Origin: an uncultured Methylobacter sp.
GTDB taxonomy: Bacteria > Pseudomonadota > Gammaproteobacteria > Methylococcales > Methylomonadaceae
Length of the DNA stretch: 63,178 nucleotides
NCBI GenBank assembly: GCA_903832775.1
Contig: CAILCX010000014.1
Location: 1-63,178 of the forward strand
Direction: 5' to 3'
The position numbers and the translations under genes were made by a program. This document shows, in pieces, positions 1 through 9,502 of this stretch (its first letter is position 1; each line of letters starts with the position of its first letter). Below the pieces are notes generated by a model. It was not told the DNA's origin. It made no database searches and saw only the letters and a program-made list of their open reading frames with translations.

Positions 1-944
1 GCTACGCTGGTTTCAAAAAGACTGTTGAGTTTGGCGGTGGTTTCGGATAGTTCTGCACGTACTTTGCTGAGCGCGCTTTGCTCTGTTTCGCGTATTTTTC
101 GACCTGCTTCGTTAATAGCGGATTTCACCCGATCTATCTGTGCAAGTGCTTGAGCACGTTCTCCACGTAACCTCGAAACTTCACGCTCAAGACGTAATAA
201 ATCCACTTCGGAAACAGCGCCGCTGGCCTGTAAGGGCTTGGTAAACTCCAATTCCCGGGAACTTAAATCCAGTCCACGTTGAGCCTGCTCCAGTTTGGCA
301 TGCACTTCGCTTAGCTCACGTTCGCGTTGTGTCAGCTGATCTCTCGCCATGCCGACTTGAGAAGCAAGGGCATCCTTGCTGGACAGATACAAGCCAAATT
401 CCTGAGCATAAACTTCGGGGTAATCTTTTCGTACCTGAGTCGGTGGTTCAAAGGATTTACCTTCAGCCAAGGCGGAAAGGCGCGCCTGCTTTGCAACCAG
501 TGACAGATATTGTGATTGATTTTCGCGCAACGATGAAATTGCTCGGGTCTCATCGATACGCACCAGTGGATCACCTTCAGCGACTGTTTGACCCTCATGT
601 ACCAAGATCTCTGTGACAATGCCGCCGTCTAAGGACTGGACAACCTGAACTTGCGTAGAAGGGATGACTTTACCGTCGCCCCGTGTAACTTCATCGACCT
701 GCGTGATTGCTGCCCAAAATAAAAGCACCAGCAACACGATGGCTGTGACATAGAGTATTTTCTTTGCACGTAACGGCTCTTGTTCCAGTAATGCTTCTTC
801 TGCTGCGGCTTCCCAGTCCAAGTCTTCATAGGTTTTAGTTGGCGCCCATTTCTCCAGTTGCCTATGTACCGGCCTGGTTATCCAGCTACGGCTTTTAAAA
901 AACTGATGCGCTTTACCTAAGGTGGTAAAGAGTTGTTCGCTCAT
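1..944 (-). CDS. HlyD-family type I secretion membrane fusion protein (3' end cut by window edge)
   Basis: This is the periplasmic adaptor of a type I secretion system, which links an inner-membrane ABC exporter to a TolC-like outer-membrane channel. About 314 N-terminal codons are visible. The N-terminus is cytoplasmic and Glu-rich (about 60 residues), followed by one membrane segment at about residues 62-80. A lipoyl/barrel-sandwich half follows (VIPSTQVQVVQSLDGG, then EGQTVAEGDPLVRID). After that comes a long alpha-helical coiled-coil region that continues off the edge. The ATG at 942-944 overlaps the stop of the ABC gene (ATGA), so the two are translationally coupled. The C-terminal part and any outer-membrane channel or substrate gene lie outside the window. 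Confidence 0.93.
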   Translation of the reverse strand, partial: MSEQLFTTLGKAHQFFKSRSWITRPVHRQLEKWAPTKTYEDLDWEAAAEEALLEQEPLRAKKILYVTAIVLLVLLFWAAITQVDEVTRGDGKVIPSTQVQVVQSLDGGIVTEILVHEGQTVAEGDPLVRIDETRAISSLRENQSQYLSLVAKQARLSALAEGKSFEPPTQVRKDYPEVYAQEFGLYLSSKDALASQVGMARDQLTQRERELSEVHAKLEQAQRGLDLSSRELEFTKPLQASGAVSEVDLLRLEREVSRLRGERAQALAQIDRVKSAINEAGRKIRETEQSALSKVRAELSETTAKLNSLFETSV

Positions 945-3097
945 AGTGATTTGCCTACTTTGCCGCTACGAAGAGCCTCAATAACTTGTTCTTTATTACC
1001 ATCAGCAACCACCTTGCCCATATCAATAACGAGGATGCGCTTCACCAGATCAAACAATGAGGAGCGATGGGTAATAACCAGCAGAGTTTTGCCCAACGAT
1101 GCTTCGATAAGATTCTGTTTTACCAGTTCCTCACCCGAATGATCCATGGCACTGGTGGGTTCGTCGAGTAATAAAATCGGGGGGTTGTTGATCATTGCGC
1201 GGGCAATTCCAACCCCTTGACGTTGGCCGCCGGACAGGGTATCGCCGCGCTCTCCTATCGGCATGTCAAAACCTTGGGGATGGCTATTAATAAAATCATC
1301 TATGCCAGCAATTTTCGCGGCCTGTAGCACCAACGCATCATTTGCATGAAGTGTAGTGATCGCAATATTGTCACGCATTGAACCGAAGAATAATTGAGTA
1401 TCTTGTTGCACGTAGCCTATGCTCCGCCTCAGTTCGGCTGGATCGATTTGCCGGGAATCAATACCATCGATCAGAATTGCGCCAGAAGTCGGTCGGTACA
1501 AACCTAAAATCAGCTTATGCAATGTTGTTTTGCCGGAACCCATTCGCCCCAGGATTGCCACATGTTCACCGGCACTTATTTTGAATGAGACATTTTTCAA
1601 CGCATTAACATCGGTTCCCGGGTAATTGAAGGACACTTCGCGAAACTCGATATTACCGGAAAAAGCCGGACGGGATAAAAAATTAGAATCTGCTGGTCGT
1701 TCAATCGGCTTAGCCATGATGTCTTCGAGCGATGCCAGCGAGGTTGAAGCATTATGGTATTGGGTCATCAGACCGGCGCTTTGCGCAATGGGTGCAAGTG
1801 CTCTTCCGGCTAACATTGTGCAGGCAATCAAACCGCCCATCGTCAAATCCCCGTCTATGACCAGATAGACACCCAGTAGCACGAGCACAACATTGACTGT
1901 TTGCGAGATAGCATTGGCGCCATTGGTTATGGAGGCGGAAAGCAATTTCAACTTGCCGCTGACCTCGGTTAAATAGTTAGCACTTTTTTCCCATTTGCGC
2001 TGCATATGTCCTTCGATACCCAGAGCTTTGACGGTTTCAAAACCTGTCAGACTTTCTATCAAGGTTGCGTTTCGGATTGCGCCCACACGAAACATTGTCT
2101 CGGAGAGTTCGTGCATTTTGGTTTGTACGCTAAACGAATAGATCAGCATAATGAGCGAACCTGAAATTACAGGAATCACCATCGGCCAAGCTATCCAGGC
2201 CATCACTCCGATAAAAATCAAAGCAAAGGGAATGTCGACTAGCGTTGTAATAGTAGCTGAGGTGATGAAGTCACGTACGGTTTCAAACGATCTGAGGTTC
2301 GCAGCGAATGAGCCTACCGAATTTGGACGCTGTTCTAATCGTGTACCAAGAACCTGCTCCATGATGCGTCCGGACAGTTTAACGTCTACTCTGCGACTGG
2401 CCCAGTCCAGAAAGTAACCACGCATTGTACGCAAGACGAAGTCGGCAACGACAATAAGAACCACACCGATAACCAATACCCATAAGGTTTCCACCGAACG
2501 GTTAGGCAGGATGCGATCATAGACATTCATGGTAAAAATAGGCATTGCCAGCGCAAAGAGATTGATTAGCAGTGCTGCCAGCATGATATCGCGATAAATG
2601 CCGGAGTTTTCCGCCAGCGTTCCCCAGAACCAGTGTTTAAGATGAACCATGCCCACTGCCGGTGCGCGCCGATCGAAGGTGAATTTTGTTTTGGCCGAAA
2701 TCGCATAGCCGGCATAGCCCTGTTCCAGTTCCAGTAACGAAACTTTAGCTTTTGCGTCGCCCAGTTCCGGGAAAATAACGTTTGCATTTTGTTTGCCTGC
2801 GTCCCAGTCTAATAACAAACAAGCTTCTTCATTGTGAAGTAGCAAGATACAAGGCATAAATTCGCTACGGATATCTAAGAGTGGTTTTTTAAGGACCTTA
2901 CTGACCAGATTAGCGCGTGCTGCAGCCCTTTGCACCAGAGCTGGGGTCATGTTGCCTTTGCGTAAAGGGAGTCCCGCTGTCAGGGCATCCCGAGTAATTG
3001 CGACGTTATGAATACGGCATATCAGCAGTAAACATTCTAATAGGCTATCAAGTAGATGGTTGTTTGGATTATTAATTAACGCTTCTGGATTCATCAT
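941..3097 (-). CDS. Type I secretion ABC transporter, permease/ATPase (LapB/LssB-type)
   Basis: This inner-membrane exporter powers secretion of an RTX-type adhesin, toxin or enzyme across both membranes. It has 718 residues in the full-length order: an N-terminal C39-like domain (about 1-140), a six-helix membrane domain (about 165-440) and an ATPase domain (about 480-718). The ATPase has Walker A GRMGSGKTT (about 516-524), signature LSGGQRQ (about 620) and Walker B ILLLDEP (about 640). The peptidase-like domain has ECLLLICRIHN where true C39 proteases carry their catalytic Cys loop. It is therefore probably a noncleaving substrate-binding domain, as in LapB-type exporters. The HlyD gene follows with a 4-bp overlap. 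No substrate is visible here. Confidence 0.93.
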   Translation of the reverse strand: MMNPEALINNPNNHLLDSLLECLLLICRIHNVAITRDALTAGLPLRKGNMTPALVQRAAARANLVSKVLKKPLLDIRSEFMPCILLLHNEEACLLLDWDAGKQNANVIFPELGDAKAKVSLLELEQGYAGYAISAKTKFTFDRRAPAVGMVHLKHWFWGTLAENSGIYRDIMLAALLINLFALAMPIFTMNVYDRILPNRSVETLWVLVIGVVLIVVADFVLRTMRGYFLDWASRRVDVKLSGRIMEQVLGTRLEQRPNSVGSFAANLRSFETVRDFITSATITTLVDIPFALIFIGVMAWIAWPMVIPVISGSLIMLIYSFSVQTKMHELSETMFRVGAIRNATLIESLTGFETVKALGIEGHMQRKWEKSANYLTEVSGKLKLLSASITNGANAISQTVNVVLVLLGVYLVIDGDLTMGGLIACTMLAGRALAPIAQSAGLMTQYHNASTSLASLEDIMAKPIERPADSNFLSRPAFSGNIEFREVSFNYPGTDVNALKNVSFKISAGEHVAILGRMGSGKTTLHKLILGLYRPTSGAILIDGIDSRQIDPAELRRSIGYVQQDTQLFFGSMRDNIAITTLHANDALVLQAAKIAGIDDFINSHPQGFDMPIGERGDTLSGGQRQGVGIARAMINNPPILLLDEPTSAMDHSGEELVKQNLIEASLGKTLLVITHRSSLFDLVKRILVIDMGKVVADGNKEQVIEALRSGKVGKSL

Positions 3098-3545
3098 GAT
3101 GGTGCGTCGTAGCGAAAAAATTGAATTATGTAATGAGAAGAGAGGAGATAGTCTCTGTCGAATAATTATTTTTTTTGTATTTTAGTTATAGTAAGCCCGG
3201 TAGTATATTAAAGATAACGAAAAGCCAGTGCACCTGCTAAAAATAATATAATTATTATACTACAGAAAGTTAATATAGAGACCTTTTCTAAAAGTAACAT
3301 TTAGTTTATTTGATAGGGTTTTGTATGTGCCACCAATCACTGAGAGATGCTTAATAAGACCACTAAATCGATTGTAACATTATGAGTCGTTTAAATTTTT
3401 TATATTTGGATACTTGTCCGATCACATTAACTTATAATATGGATCAGTGGCCCTTGATTTAGTAGATATTGGTTTAAAGTGAATAAAAATTTTGTCTTTG
3501 CCTATACGCAACTTTAAGTTTTGATTAAAGAATATCGGCTGCCCT
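3098..3545. other. Intergenic AT-rich region between divergent secretion and L,D-transpeptidase genes
   Basis: These 448 bases hold no credible gene. The stretch is strongly AT-rich, including an alternating A/T run near 3240-3262. It must carry the promoters of both divergent units. I could not single out a convincing -35/-10 pair, riboswitch or repeat. Confidence 0.6.
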
Positions 3546-4052
3546 ATGAAAAACAATCAGATCTGCGCGTTACAAAACTATTTGGATATTAGTATTGCCG
3601 CTCAGTTGATGAGTGTTTATTTCGATGGAAACAGGGTGCAATCTTACCCAATTTCAACGGCTAAAAAGGGTGCAGGGGAATTAAAGGGTAGTGAATGTAC
3701 ACCAACTGGCTGGCATATCATTAGAGCCAAAATTGGTACAGATCGGCCTGTAAACTCAGTCTTTGTTGGGCGACGTCCAACCTCTGAAATATATACTCCT
3801 GAATTAGGGAAACAATTTCCGCAGCGCGATTGGATACTAACAAGAATTCTTTGGTTAGGTGGGTTGGAGCCGGGTAAAAATCGTTATGGAAAAGTTGATA
3901 CAACCTGGCGCTATATTTATATTCATGGTTGTCCTGATGAACTTATGATCAACAGACCCGGCTCACACGGTTGTATCCGTATGAATAATGCTGATATGCT
4001 GGCTTTATTTGATCGGGTCGATGTAGGGCTTAAGGTTTTTATCCATGAATAA
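3546..4052 (+). CDS. L,D-transpeptidase (YkuD domain)
   Basis: This is a YkuD-fold L,D-transpeptidase of 168 residues. The family forms 3-3 cross-links in peptidoglycan or attaches proteins to it, using a catalytic Cys. The active-site signature is visible as IHGCPDE followed by GSHGCIRM, with the predicted nucleophile at about Cys143. The domain fills nearly the whole protein. There is no signal peptide or membrane segment from the chosen ATG, and no clear Shine-Dalgarno sequence in front of it. Many short family members share this architecture and their location is uncertain. It is followed by truA after about 50 bases, possibly cotranscribed. Confidence 0.85.
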   Translation: MKNNQICALQNYLDISIAAQLMSVYFDGNRVQSYPISTAKKGAGELKGSECTPTGWHIIRAKIGTDRPVNSVFVGRRPTSEIYTPELGKQFPQRDWILTRILWLGGLEPGKNRYGKVDTTWRYIYIHGCPDELMINRPGSHGCIRMNNADMLALFDRVDVGLKVFIHE

Positions 4053-4100
4053 TTTTTTTTTTGTTAGCGTAACGTATTGCAAATCCATAAAGGTGCTCGC

Positions 4101-4904
4101 ATGCCTCGCATTGTTTTAGGTATTGAATATGATGGCAGCGGTTTTTTTGGCTGGCAGTGGCAAACACATCAACGTAGCGTTCAGCAAGTGCTTGAGCAAG
4201 CCTTGTCAAAAGTCGCCAATCAACCGATTACCGTCCAATGTGCTGGAAGAACTGACACAGGAGTGCATGCACTGGAGCAGGTTGTTCATTTTGATACCAC
4301 GGCAGAACGTGAACTACACGCTTGGATGATGGGTGGCAACAGTAATTTACCGAATGATGTAAGAATTACTTGGGTAAAATTTGCGGTGGATGATTTCCAC
4401 GCCAGATACAGCGCTATTGCTCGCTTTTATCGCTATGTTATCCTTAATCGGCCAATAAAGTCTGCGTTATTACGCAAGCAAGTAACCTGGTGTCCAAGCC
4501 AATTGGATGCCAATAAAATGCATTTGGCCGCGCAACATTTAGTTGGGAAACATGATTTTTCTTCTTTCAGGGCTCAAGGCTGTCAATCCAAAAGTCCTTG
4601 TCGGGCAATGTATTTTATTGATGTATATCGTGAGGACGACAGGGTCATTATTGATATTTCTGCTAACGCTTTTTTACATCATATGGTTAGAAATATTGCA
4701 GGCGTGTTGATGGATATAGGCGCAGGAAAACAGCCGGTAACTTGGACGCAAGAATTGCTTGAGGTTAAAAGTCGTAAACTGGGTGGAATTACCGCGCCAC
4801 CAGATGGCTTGTATTTGGGTGCAGTTTATTATCCTGAATATTATGGAATTGCCAAGCATCCGGTGTTTGCCAAATTGCCGGCAGACGCCAAACGGCATGA
4901 TTAA
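4101..4904 (+). CDS. truA: tRNA pseudouridine(38-40) synthase TruA
   Basis: TruA isomerises uridines 38-40 in the anticodon arm of many tRNAs. It has 267 residues from the ATG at 4101. That start has an AGGTG ribosome site just upstream and gives the family N-terminus (RIVLGIEYDGSGFFGWQ). The catalytic aspartate motif GRTDTGVHAL puts the nucleophile at about Asp52. The second conserved block, HHMVRNIAGVLMDIG, lies near residue 195. A TTG at 4077 would add eight residues but looks less likely. It lies between the L,D-transpeptidase and a DUF3280-like gene on the same strand. Confidence 0.96.
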   Translation: MPRIVLGIEYDGSGFFGWQWQTHQRSVQQVLEQALSKVANQPITVQCAGRTDTGVHALEQVVHFDTTAERELHAWMMGGNSNLPNDVRITWVKFAVDDFHARYSAIARFYRYVILNRPIKSALLRKQVTWCPSQLDANKMHLAAQHLVGKHDFSSFRAQGCQSKSPCRAMYFIDVYREDDRVIIDISANAFLHHMVRNIAGVLMDIGAGKQPVTWTQELLEVKSRKLGGITAPPDGLYLGAVYYPEYYGIAKHPVFAKLPADAKRHD

Positions 4905-4955
4905 CACCTGAGTAATTGTCAGGAATAGTGTTTCTTTAACTAAAACGGGTAAAGT

Positions 4956-5474
4956 ATGAAGGCTGTTTTGATGATATTCTTGTGGTCTTTGCTTATCGGG
5001 CAAGTTAATGCCGAAACGCGTATTGCCCTGTTGGATTTTGAATTACGTGATTTGACATTGGCGCCCGGAATTCCATCCGAACTGCAAAGAACAGCAGGAA
5101 TAAAACCCATGCTGGAAACCGAGTTAAAAAGGGCTGGCTATAGTATTATCCCAGTCGATACTAAAGCTTATCTTATTGCCAATGGTGGAGTTGGCTATCT
5201 TTTTGACCACAATGATAGTGCCGCTGAACTTGGCAAAAATGCGGGTGCTGATTACATACTGGTTGGCAGGCTACATAAACCCAGCTTTTTATTTGCTTAC
5301 CTTATGGGGCATTTAATACGAACCAGAGATGGCCAGGTGTTGGGCAATTACATTTCAGAAACAAAGGGCAGCGATAAAAAGTTAACATTAAAAGCTGTTG
5401 AAAGTATAACGGTTAAAATCGACAATGATTTGGACCGTAGATATACCCCGCCACCGCCGGCTAAGGTTCAGTAA
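4956..5474 (+). CDS. Secreted DUF3280-like protein of unknown function
   Basis: A 172-residue predicted periplasmic protein. It has a clear signal peptide (MKAVLMIFLWSLLIGQVNA, cleavage about residue 19) and a mature part beginning ETRIALLDFELRDLTL. The LLDFEL start, the later AGADYILVGRLHKPS block and the C-terminal amphipathic region resemble the DUF3280/DUF2380-type periplasmic family, which has no established function. I recognise the family by its general pattern only. A GGGTAAAG-like ribosome site precedes the ATG. It sits between truA and parC, about 50 bases after truA, so it may share the transcript. Confidence 0.7.
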   Translation: MKAVLMIFLWSLLIGQVNAETRIALLDFELRDLTLAPGIPSELQRTAGIKPMLETELKRAGYSIIPVDTKAYLIANGGVGYLFDHNDSAAELGKNAGADYILVGRLHKPSFLFAYLMGHLIRTRDGQVLGNYISETKGSDKKLTLKAVESITVKIDNDLDRRYTPPPPAKVQ

Positions 5475-5515
5475 AACTAATCTGATTGATAATGATAAGG
5501 AAAATATTTAATAAA

Positions 5516-5599
5516 ATGGCCTACACTTCAACAAATATGCCAGGAAAGCCTGGAGAAGATCATGCTCTGCAACTGGATTTATCTGAAAATGGCTTGTAA
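5516..5599 (+). other. 27-codon ORF in frame with parC, ending in TAA three bases before the parC ATG
   Basis: ATG at 5516 to TAA at 5597-5599 encodes 27 residues, ending ALQLDLSENGL. The reading frame is the same as parC: TAA and GTT then lead directly to the parC ATG at 5603. An AAGGA about 14 bases upstream could serve as ribosome site, while parC itself has no obvious one. The LDLS block resembles, from memory, the N-terminus of Pseudomonas ParC. It could be a leader peptide coupled to parC, a former N-terminal extension of ParC cut by a stop, or a base-call error. Confidence 0.4.
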
Positions 5600-5602
5600 G
5601 TT

Positions 5603-7834
5603 ATGTTAATTCAAGGGAATTTTGAACAACTGCCGTTAAAGGAATTTGCCGAAAAAGCTTACCTGGATTATTCCATGTATGTAATTTTGGACAGAGCGCT
5701 GCCAAATATTGCTGATGGTTTAAAACCGGTGCAAAGACGTATTGTCTTTGCCATGTCCGAATTAGGTTTAACATCGATCGCCAAGTTTAAAAAATCGGCC
5801 AGAACGGTCGGTGATGTGTTGGGTAAATATCATCCGCATGGCGATTCGGCTTGCTATGAAGCCATGGTGTTAATGGCGCAGAATTTTTCTTACCGTTATC
5901 CTCTGGTTGACGGGCAGGGCAACTGGGGTTCGCCTGATGACCCTAAATCGTTTGCTGCGATGCGTTATACCGAATCCCGTTTGACCGCCTATGCCCAAAC
6001 CTTGTTAAGTGAATTAGGGCAGGGCACAGTCGATTGGGCGGACAATTTTGACGCTACCTTGAAAGAGCCGGTGTTATTACCCGCGAGGCTGCCCAATATT
6101 TTATTAAACGGTACCATGGGCATTGCTGTGGGCATGGCGACTGACATACCGCCGCATAATCTGCGCGAAGTTGCCGGTGCCTGTATACAACTGCTGGATG
6201 AACCGAACAGTTCGCTGGATACGTTGTTTACCTTTATCAAAGGTCCCGATTATCCGACCGATGCGGAAATCGTCACTTCCGCTGAAGATATACAAAAAAT
6301 GTATATCAGCGGCGGCGGTTCCATAAAAATGCGTGCCAAATATGAACAGGAAGATGGCAATATCGTCATCACTGCGCTACCGCATCAGGTTTCCGGCGCT
6401 AAATTGCTAGAGCAGATTGCTGCACAAATGCTCGCCAAAAAACTGCCAATGATTGAAGATTTGCGCGATGAATCGGATCATGAAAATCCGACCCGTTTGC
6501 TGGTGATTCCACGTTCAAAACGCATTGATGTCGATGAGGTGATGTCGCATCTGTTTGCGACCACGGATCTGGAAAAAAGCTATCGCGTTAACATGAACAT
6601 GATCGGTCTGGATGGTAGACCCAAAGTTAAAGGGCTGAAAGACATTCTTGTCGAATGGTTGAGTTTTCGTACCGAGACGGTGCGCAAACGTCTGCAATAC
6701 CGTTTGGACAAAGTGTTGGCGCGTTTGCATATCCTCGATGGTTTGTTGATAGCTTATCTGAATATCGATGAAGTCATCGCGATTATACGGACTGAAGATC
6801 ATCCCAAATCGGTGTTGATGGAGCGCTTTGGTATCTCTGATATCCAGGCGGAAGCGATACTTGAGCTGAAGTTAAGGCATCTGGCCAAGCTTGAAGAAAT
6901 GAAAATTCGCGGCGAGCAGGATGAGTTGGAAATCGAACGGGCTTACCTGGAAAAAACGCTGGGGTCATCGCATTTGCTAAACCGCCTGATCAGAAGTGAA
7001 TTGGAACGTGATGCGGAAAAATACGGAGATGAGCGTCGTTCTCCGATTGTTTCCAGAGATGTCGCACAAGCGTTGGAAACAACAGCATTAATCAGTAACG
7101 AGCCGTTAACTGTTATTTTGTCTGAGAAAGGCTGGATCAGAGCGGCAAAAGGCCATGACATTGAAGTTACCAGTTTAAATTACCGCTCCGGCGACAGTTT
7201 TCTGGATGCCGTAAAAAGTCGAACCACACAGTCTGTTTATATTCTTGATTCTACCGGGCGGGCTTACAGCACTTCATCGCATGATCTGCCGTCGGCCAGA
7301 ACCCAGGGTGAACCGTTGACCGGGCGACTTAATCCGCCAGCCGGTTCGTTATTTTTGCATTTGTTATCAGGCCAGCCTGATGATTGGTATGTGCTTGCCA
7401 GTCATTTCGGTTATGGCTTCAGGGTTCAGCTGAAAGAGTTGTTAAGTAAAAACAAGGCGGGTAAATTGCTGATAACGCTACCTGAGGGCGCCAAAGTCTT
7501 AAAACCAGTGGCCTTGGGCAGTGAAAACGATTCATTGGCAGTGGTGACTTTGCAAGGTCGTTTGCTGATTTTTCCTGTGGCTGAATTGCCTGCGTTGGCT
7601 AAAGGCAAAGGTAATAAACTGATTCAAATTCCAACTGTTGATTTGGGTGCAGGAACTGATTACGTGGTTGCGGCTGTTGCCTTGCCACAAAATAGTCAGT
7701 TAAAAGTGCTTTCCGGTAAGCGTTCGCTAACGCTTAAAAATGCGGATATTGAACATTATTCCGGAGCTCGAGCCAAACGCGGTTCGGCTTTACCCAGAGG
7801 TTTTCAGCGGGTTGATGGTTTGGAGTGTGATTAA
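5603..7834 (+). CDS. parC: DNA topoisomerase IV subunit A
   Basis: ParC is the DNA-cleaving subunit of topoisomerase IV, which decatenates daughter chromosomes together with ParE. It has 743 residues, close to the family length. The N-terminal winged-helix region has the quinolone-resistance segment [12 protein letters not shown], with Ser and Glu at the classic positions. The catalytic tyrosine lies in [10 protein letters not shown] at about Tyr122. LSYNYRSGDS-like C-terminal blade motifs and the ending GFQRVDGLE match ParC rather than GyrA. parE is not adjacent. The annotated ATG lacks a strong ribosome site and follows an in-frame stop after a 27-codon ORF, so translation may be coupled. 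Confidence 0.97.
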   Translation: MLIQGNFEQLPLKEFAEKAYLDYSMYVILDRALPNIADGLKPVQRRIVFAMSELGLTSIAKFKKSARTVGDVLGKYHPHGDSACYEAMVLMAQNFSYRYPLVDGQGNWGSPDDPKSFAAMRYTESRLTAYAQTLLSELGQGTVDWADNFDATLKEPVLLPARLPNILLNGTMGIAVGMATDIPPHNLREVAGACIQLLDEPNSSLDTLFTFIKGPDYPTDAEIVTSAEDIQKMYISGGGSIKMRAKYEQEDGNIVITALPHQVSGAKLLEQIAAQMLAKKLPMIEDLRDESDHENPTRLLVIPRSKRIDVDEVMSHLFATTDLEKSYRVNMNMIGLDGRPKVKGLKDILVEWLSFRTETVRKRLQYRLDKVLARLHILDGLLIAYLNIDEVIAIIRTEDHPKSVLMERFGISDIQAEAILELKLRHLAKLEEMKIRGEQDELEIERAYLEKTLGSSHLLNRLIRSELERDAEKYGDERRSPIVSRDVAQALETTALISNEPLTVILSEKGWIRAAKGHDIEVTSLNYRSGDSFLDAVKSRTTQSVYILDSTGRAYSTSSHDLPSARTQGEPLTGRLNPPAGSLFLHLLSGQPDDWYVLASHFGYGFRVQLKELLSKNKAGKLLITLPEGAKVLKPVALGSENDSLAVVTLQGRLLIFPVAELPALAKGKGNKLIQIPTVDLGAGTDYVVAAVALPQNSQLKVLSGKRSLTLKNADIEHYSGARAKRGSALPRGFQRVDGLECD

Positions 7835-7856
7835 CCGTTGATTCATTTCTGGGCAT

Positions 7857-7952
7857 TCAAAGCCAGCTTTGAACTCCGTTATATTGTTTTTCTGATTTCC
7901 AAACTGAATTTGGGCAGGAATGTAGATTTTTGGAGTTCGAAGCTGACTTTAA
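7857..7952. repeat. Imperfect inverted repeat between convergent parC and ygfX-like gene
   Basis: The arms at 7857-7877 and 7932-7952 match at 18 of 21 positions, with about 54 bases between them. The left arm also contains its own small hairpin (CAAAGC/GCTTTG). It could act in transcription termination for the two convergent genes, but there is no clean T-tract after the stem. Confidence 0.4.
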
Positions 7953-7956
7953 ACGA

Positions 7957-8391
7957 TCAATCTGAAGTGATTTTATTTTTACCGGTTGTTTTCAGTCTTA
8001 CGATTAAACGCCGATAATCATCTTCAGTTAACATATCATTCAAAATCAGCAGCGACTGTTTTTTGTTCTTTTGCTTAAAATGCAAAAAGATAGCAAACGT
8101 AGTGAGTACTGTAGACTTTCCAATATCGATAGCTTCAAAGTTTTTCCCCTCATCAAGTTCCCAACCTGAACCTTCTGTGTGTTTGATTTTGTAATCTTTA
8201 GCGTGGGTTTGCTTGGTCATAAACCAAAAATTAAGGCAAATAAAGATAACCAGGATTAACTTAACCATAATCGGTAACGCGTTGGCGATGCTTGAGCCTA
8301 GTGCCAGCAGATGTATTAGAACCAGCAACTGTTTCAAACGCTCAGATTGTTTAAGTTCTAGCAGTAGTGGCGGTTCGTGTTGTTTTGGCAA
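7957..8391 (-). CDS. YgfX (CptA)-like membrane protein
   Basis: A 144-residue protein with two adjacent hydrophobic segments at about residues 20-60. They are followed by a soluble tail with GSGWELDEG near the middle and LNDMLTEDDYRRLIVRL near the end. Short length, paired helices and this tail are the pattern of the YgfX/CptA family. E. coli YgfX has been described as a membrane toxin affecting FtsZ and MreB, usually encoded beside sdhE (ygfY). No sdhE is seen next to this copy. A signature D-x-L-x-x-x-D-[YF]-R-R block supports the call, but sequence identity to characterised members is probably low. Confidence 0.65.
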   Translation of the reverse strand: MPKQHEPPLLLELKQSERLKQLLVLIHLLALGSSIANALPIMVKLILVIFICLNFWFMTKQTHAKDYKIKHTEGSGWELDEGKNFEAIDIGKSTVLTTFAIFLHFKQKNKKQSLLILNDMLTEDDYRRLIVRLKTTGKNKITSD

Positions 8392-8431
8392 GTTGAAATT
8401 GTAAAGTTGATAATTCGAGTTTTATAAAAAA

Positions 8432-9502
8432 TTAATCACAAGTGTTCAAGCAAAGTTTATTAATCATGACTTCTTCATCTGCTGGAATTAACAACACTGG
8501 TTTATGGTCATTTTGACTGATTTTTAAAACCCCAGATTTATTGGCAGACCCTTCTAACGCAAAACCAAGAAACGCCAAGGGTGCACAAATTTTTTCACGC
8601 ACTTCGGGGGAGTGCTCACCAATACCGCCGGTAAATATCAGCGCATCGATACCACCAGTTTTGGCTGCGAAAGCGCCAATTGCAGCCCGTACCTGACGGC
8701 AAAAATAATCAACTGCAAATTTGGCCAGCTCGCTTTGACTGGACAGAAGTTGATTCATCTCCGAACTTTCCCCGCCAGACAAGGCTAAAAGTCCCATTTG
8801 GTGAAACACAACATCGCTCAAGGCTTCCGGAGTTTTATAGCGTTTGGCCAATTCCAGCATAACGCCGGGATCGAGATCGCCGCTACGGGTGCCCATGGGA
8901 ATGCCACCTGCCGGGGTGTAGCCCATGGTGGTGTCAACCGATTTAAGGTTTTCCAGTAAACAAAGACTGGCGCCGCTACCCAAATGCGCAACCACTACTT
9001 TTTTATAAGCCAGCTCGCCCAAAAGTTCGGGAAGTTTTTTCGCGATATACGCGTAATTAAGTCCATGAAAGCCGAAACGCCGCAAGCCCAGTTCATTTGG
9101 AATTGGTAAACGTTTGGCCAGTTCAGGTAAGGTGGCATGAAAAGCGGTATCAAAACAGACAATTTGCGGCGCCTTGAAGCGTTGCAGACATAAATCCAGA
9201 CCCAAAAGATTACCTGGCAAATGTAGCGGTGCCAGATGAATCAAGCTATCAAGACGCGATCGTTCAGCTGCATCAACAAGGCGAGCCTGCTCAGTAATAG
9301 CTCCGCCATGCACAAAACGATGCCCCACCAAGTCCGGTATATCATCACCCAAATCTTGCAAGAGTTGGTCGAAGGCTAGCTGTTGGTCATGGACATGCTC
9401 ATAACGGAAATTTCGGCGCGTACCGTCAGCTAAAAACAGGCTCGCCTTGATGGAAGACGAGCCGCTGTTGATGGTTAGAACTGTCCGGTTCAATACGGCC
9501 AA
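8432..9502 (-). CDS. ackA: Acetate kinase
   Basis: Interconverts acetyl phosphate plus ADP and acetate plus ATP in the cytoplasm. It has 356 residues, shorter than the roughly 400 of E. coli AckA. All hallmark motifs are present: [12 protein letters not shown] at the start, [21 protein letters not shown], the phosphate-binding [28 protein letters not shown], and the terminal Glu in PADEEVMI. The start codon lies inside the end of xfp (13-base overlap), so the pair is translationally linked. Acetyl phosphate made by phosphoketolase would be turned directly into ATP and acetate. Confidence 0.97.
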   Translation of the reverse strand: MAVLNRTVLTINSGSSSIKASLFLADGTRRNFRYEHVHDQQLAFDQLLQDLGDDIPDLVGHRFVHGGAITEQARLVDAAERSRLDSLIHLAPLHLPGNLLGLDLCLQRFKAPQIVCFDTAFHATLPELAKRLPIPNELGLRRFGFHGLNYAYIAKKLPELLGELAYKKVVVAHLGSGASLCLLENLKSVDTTMGYTPAGGIPMGTRSGDLDPGVMLELAKRYKTPEALSDVVFHQMGLLALSGGESSEMNQLLSSQSELAKFAVDYFCRQVRAAIGAFAAKTGGIDALIFTGGIGEHSPEVREKICAPLAFLGFALEGSANKSGVLKISQNDHKPVLLIPADEEVMINKLCLNTCD

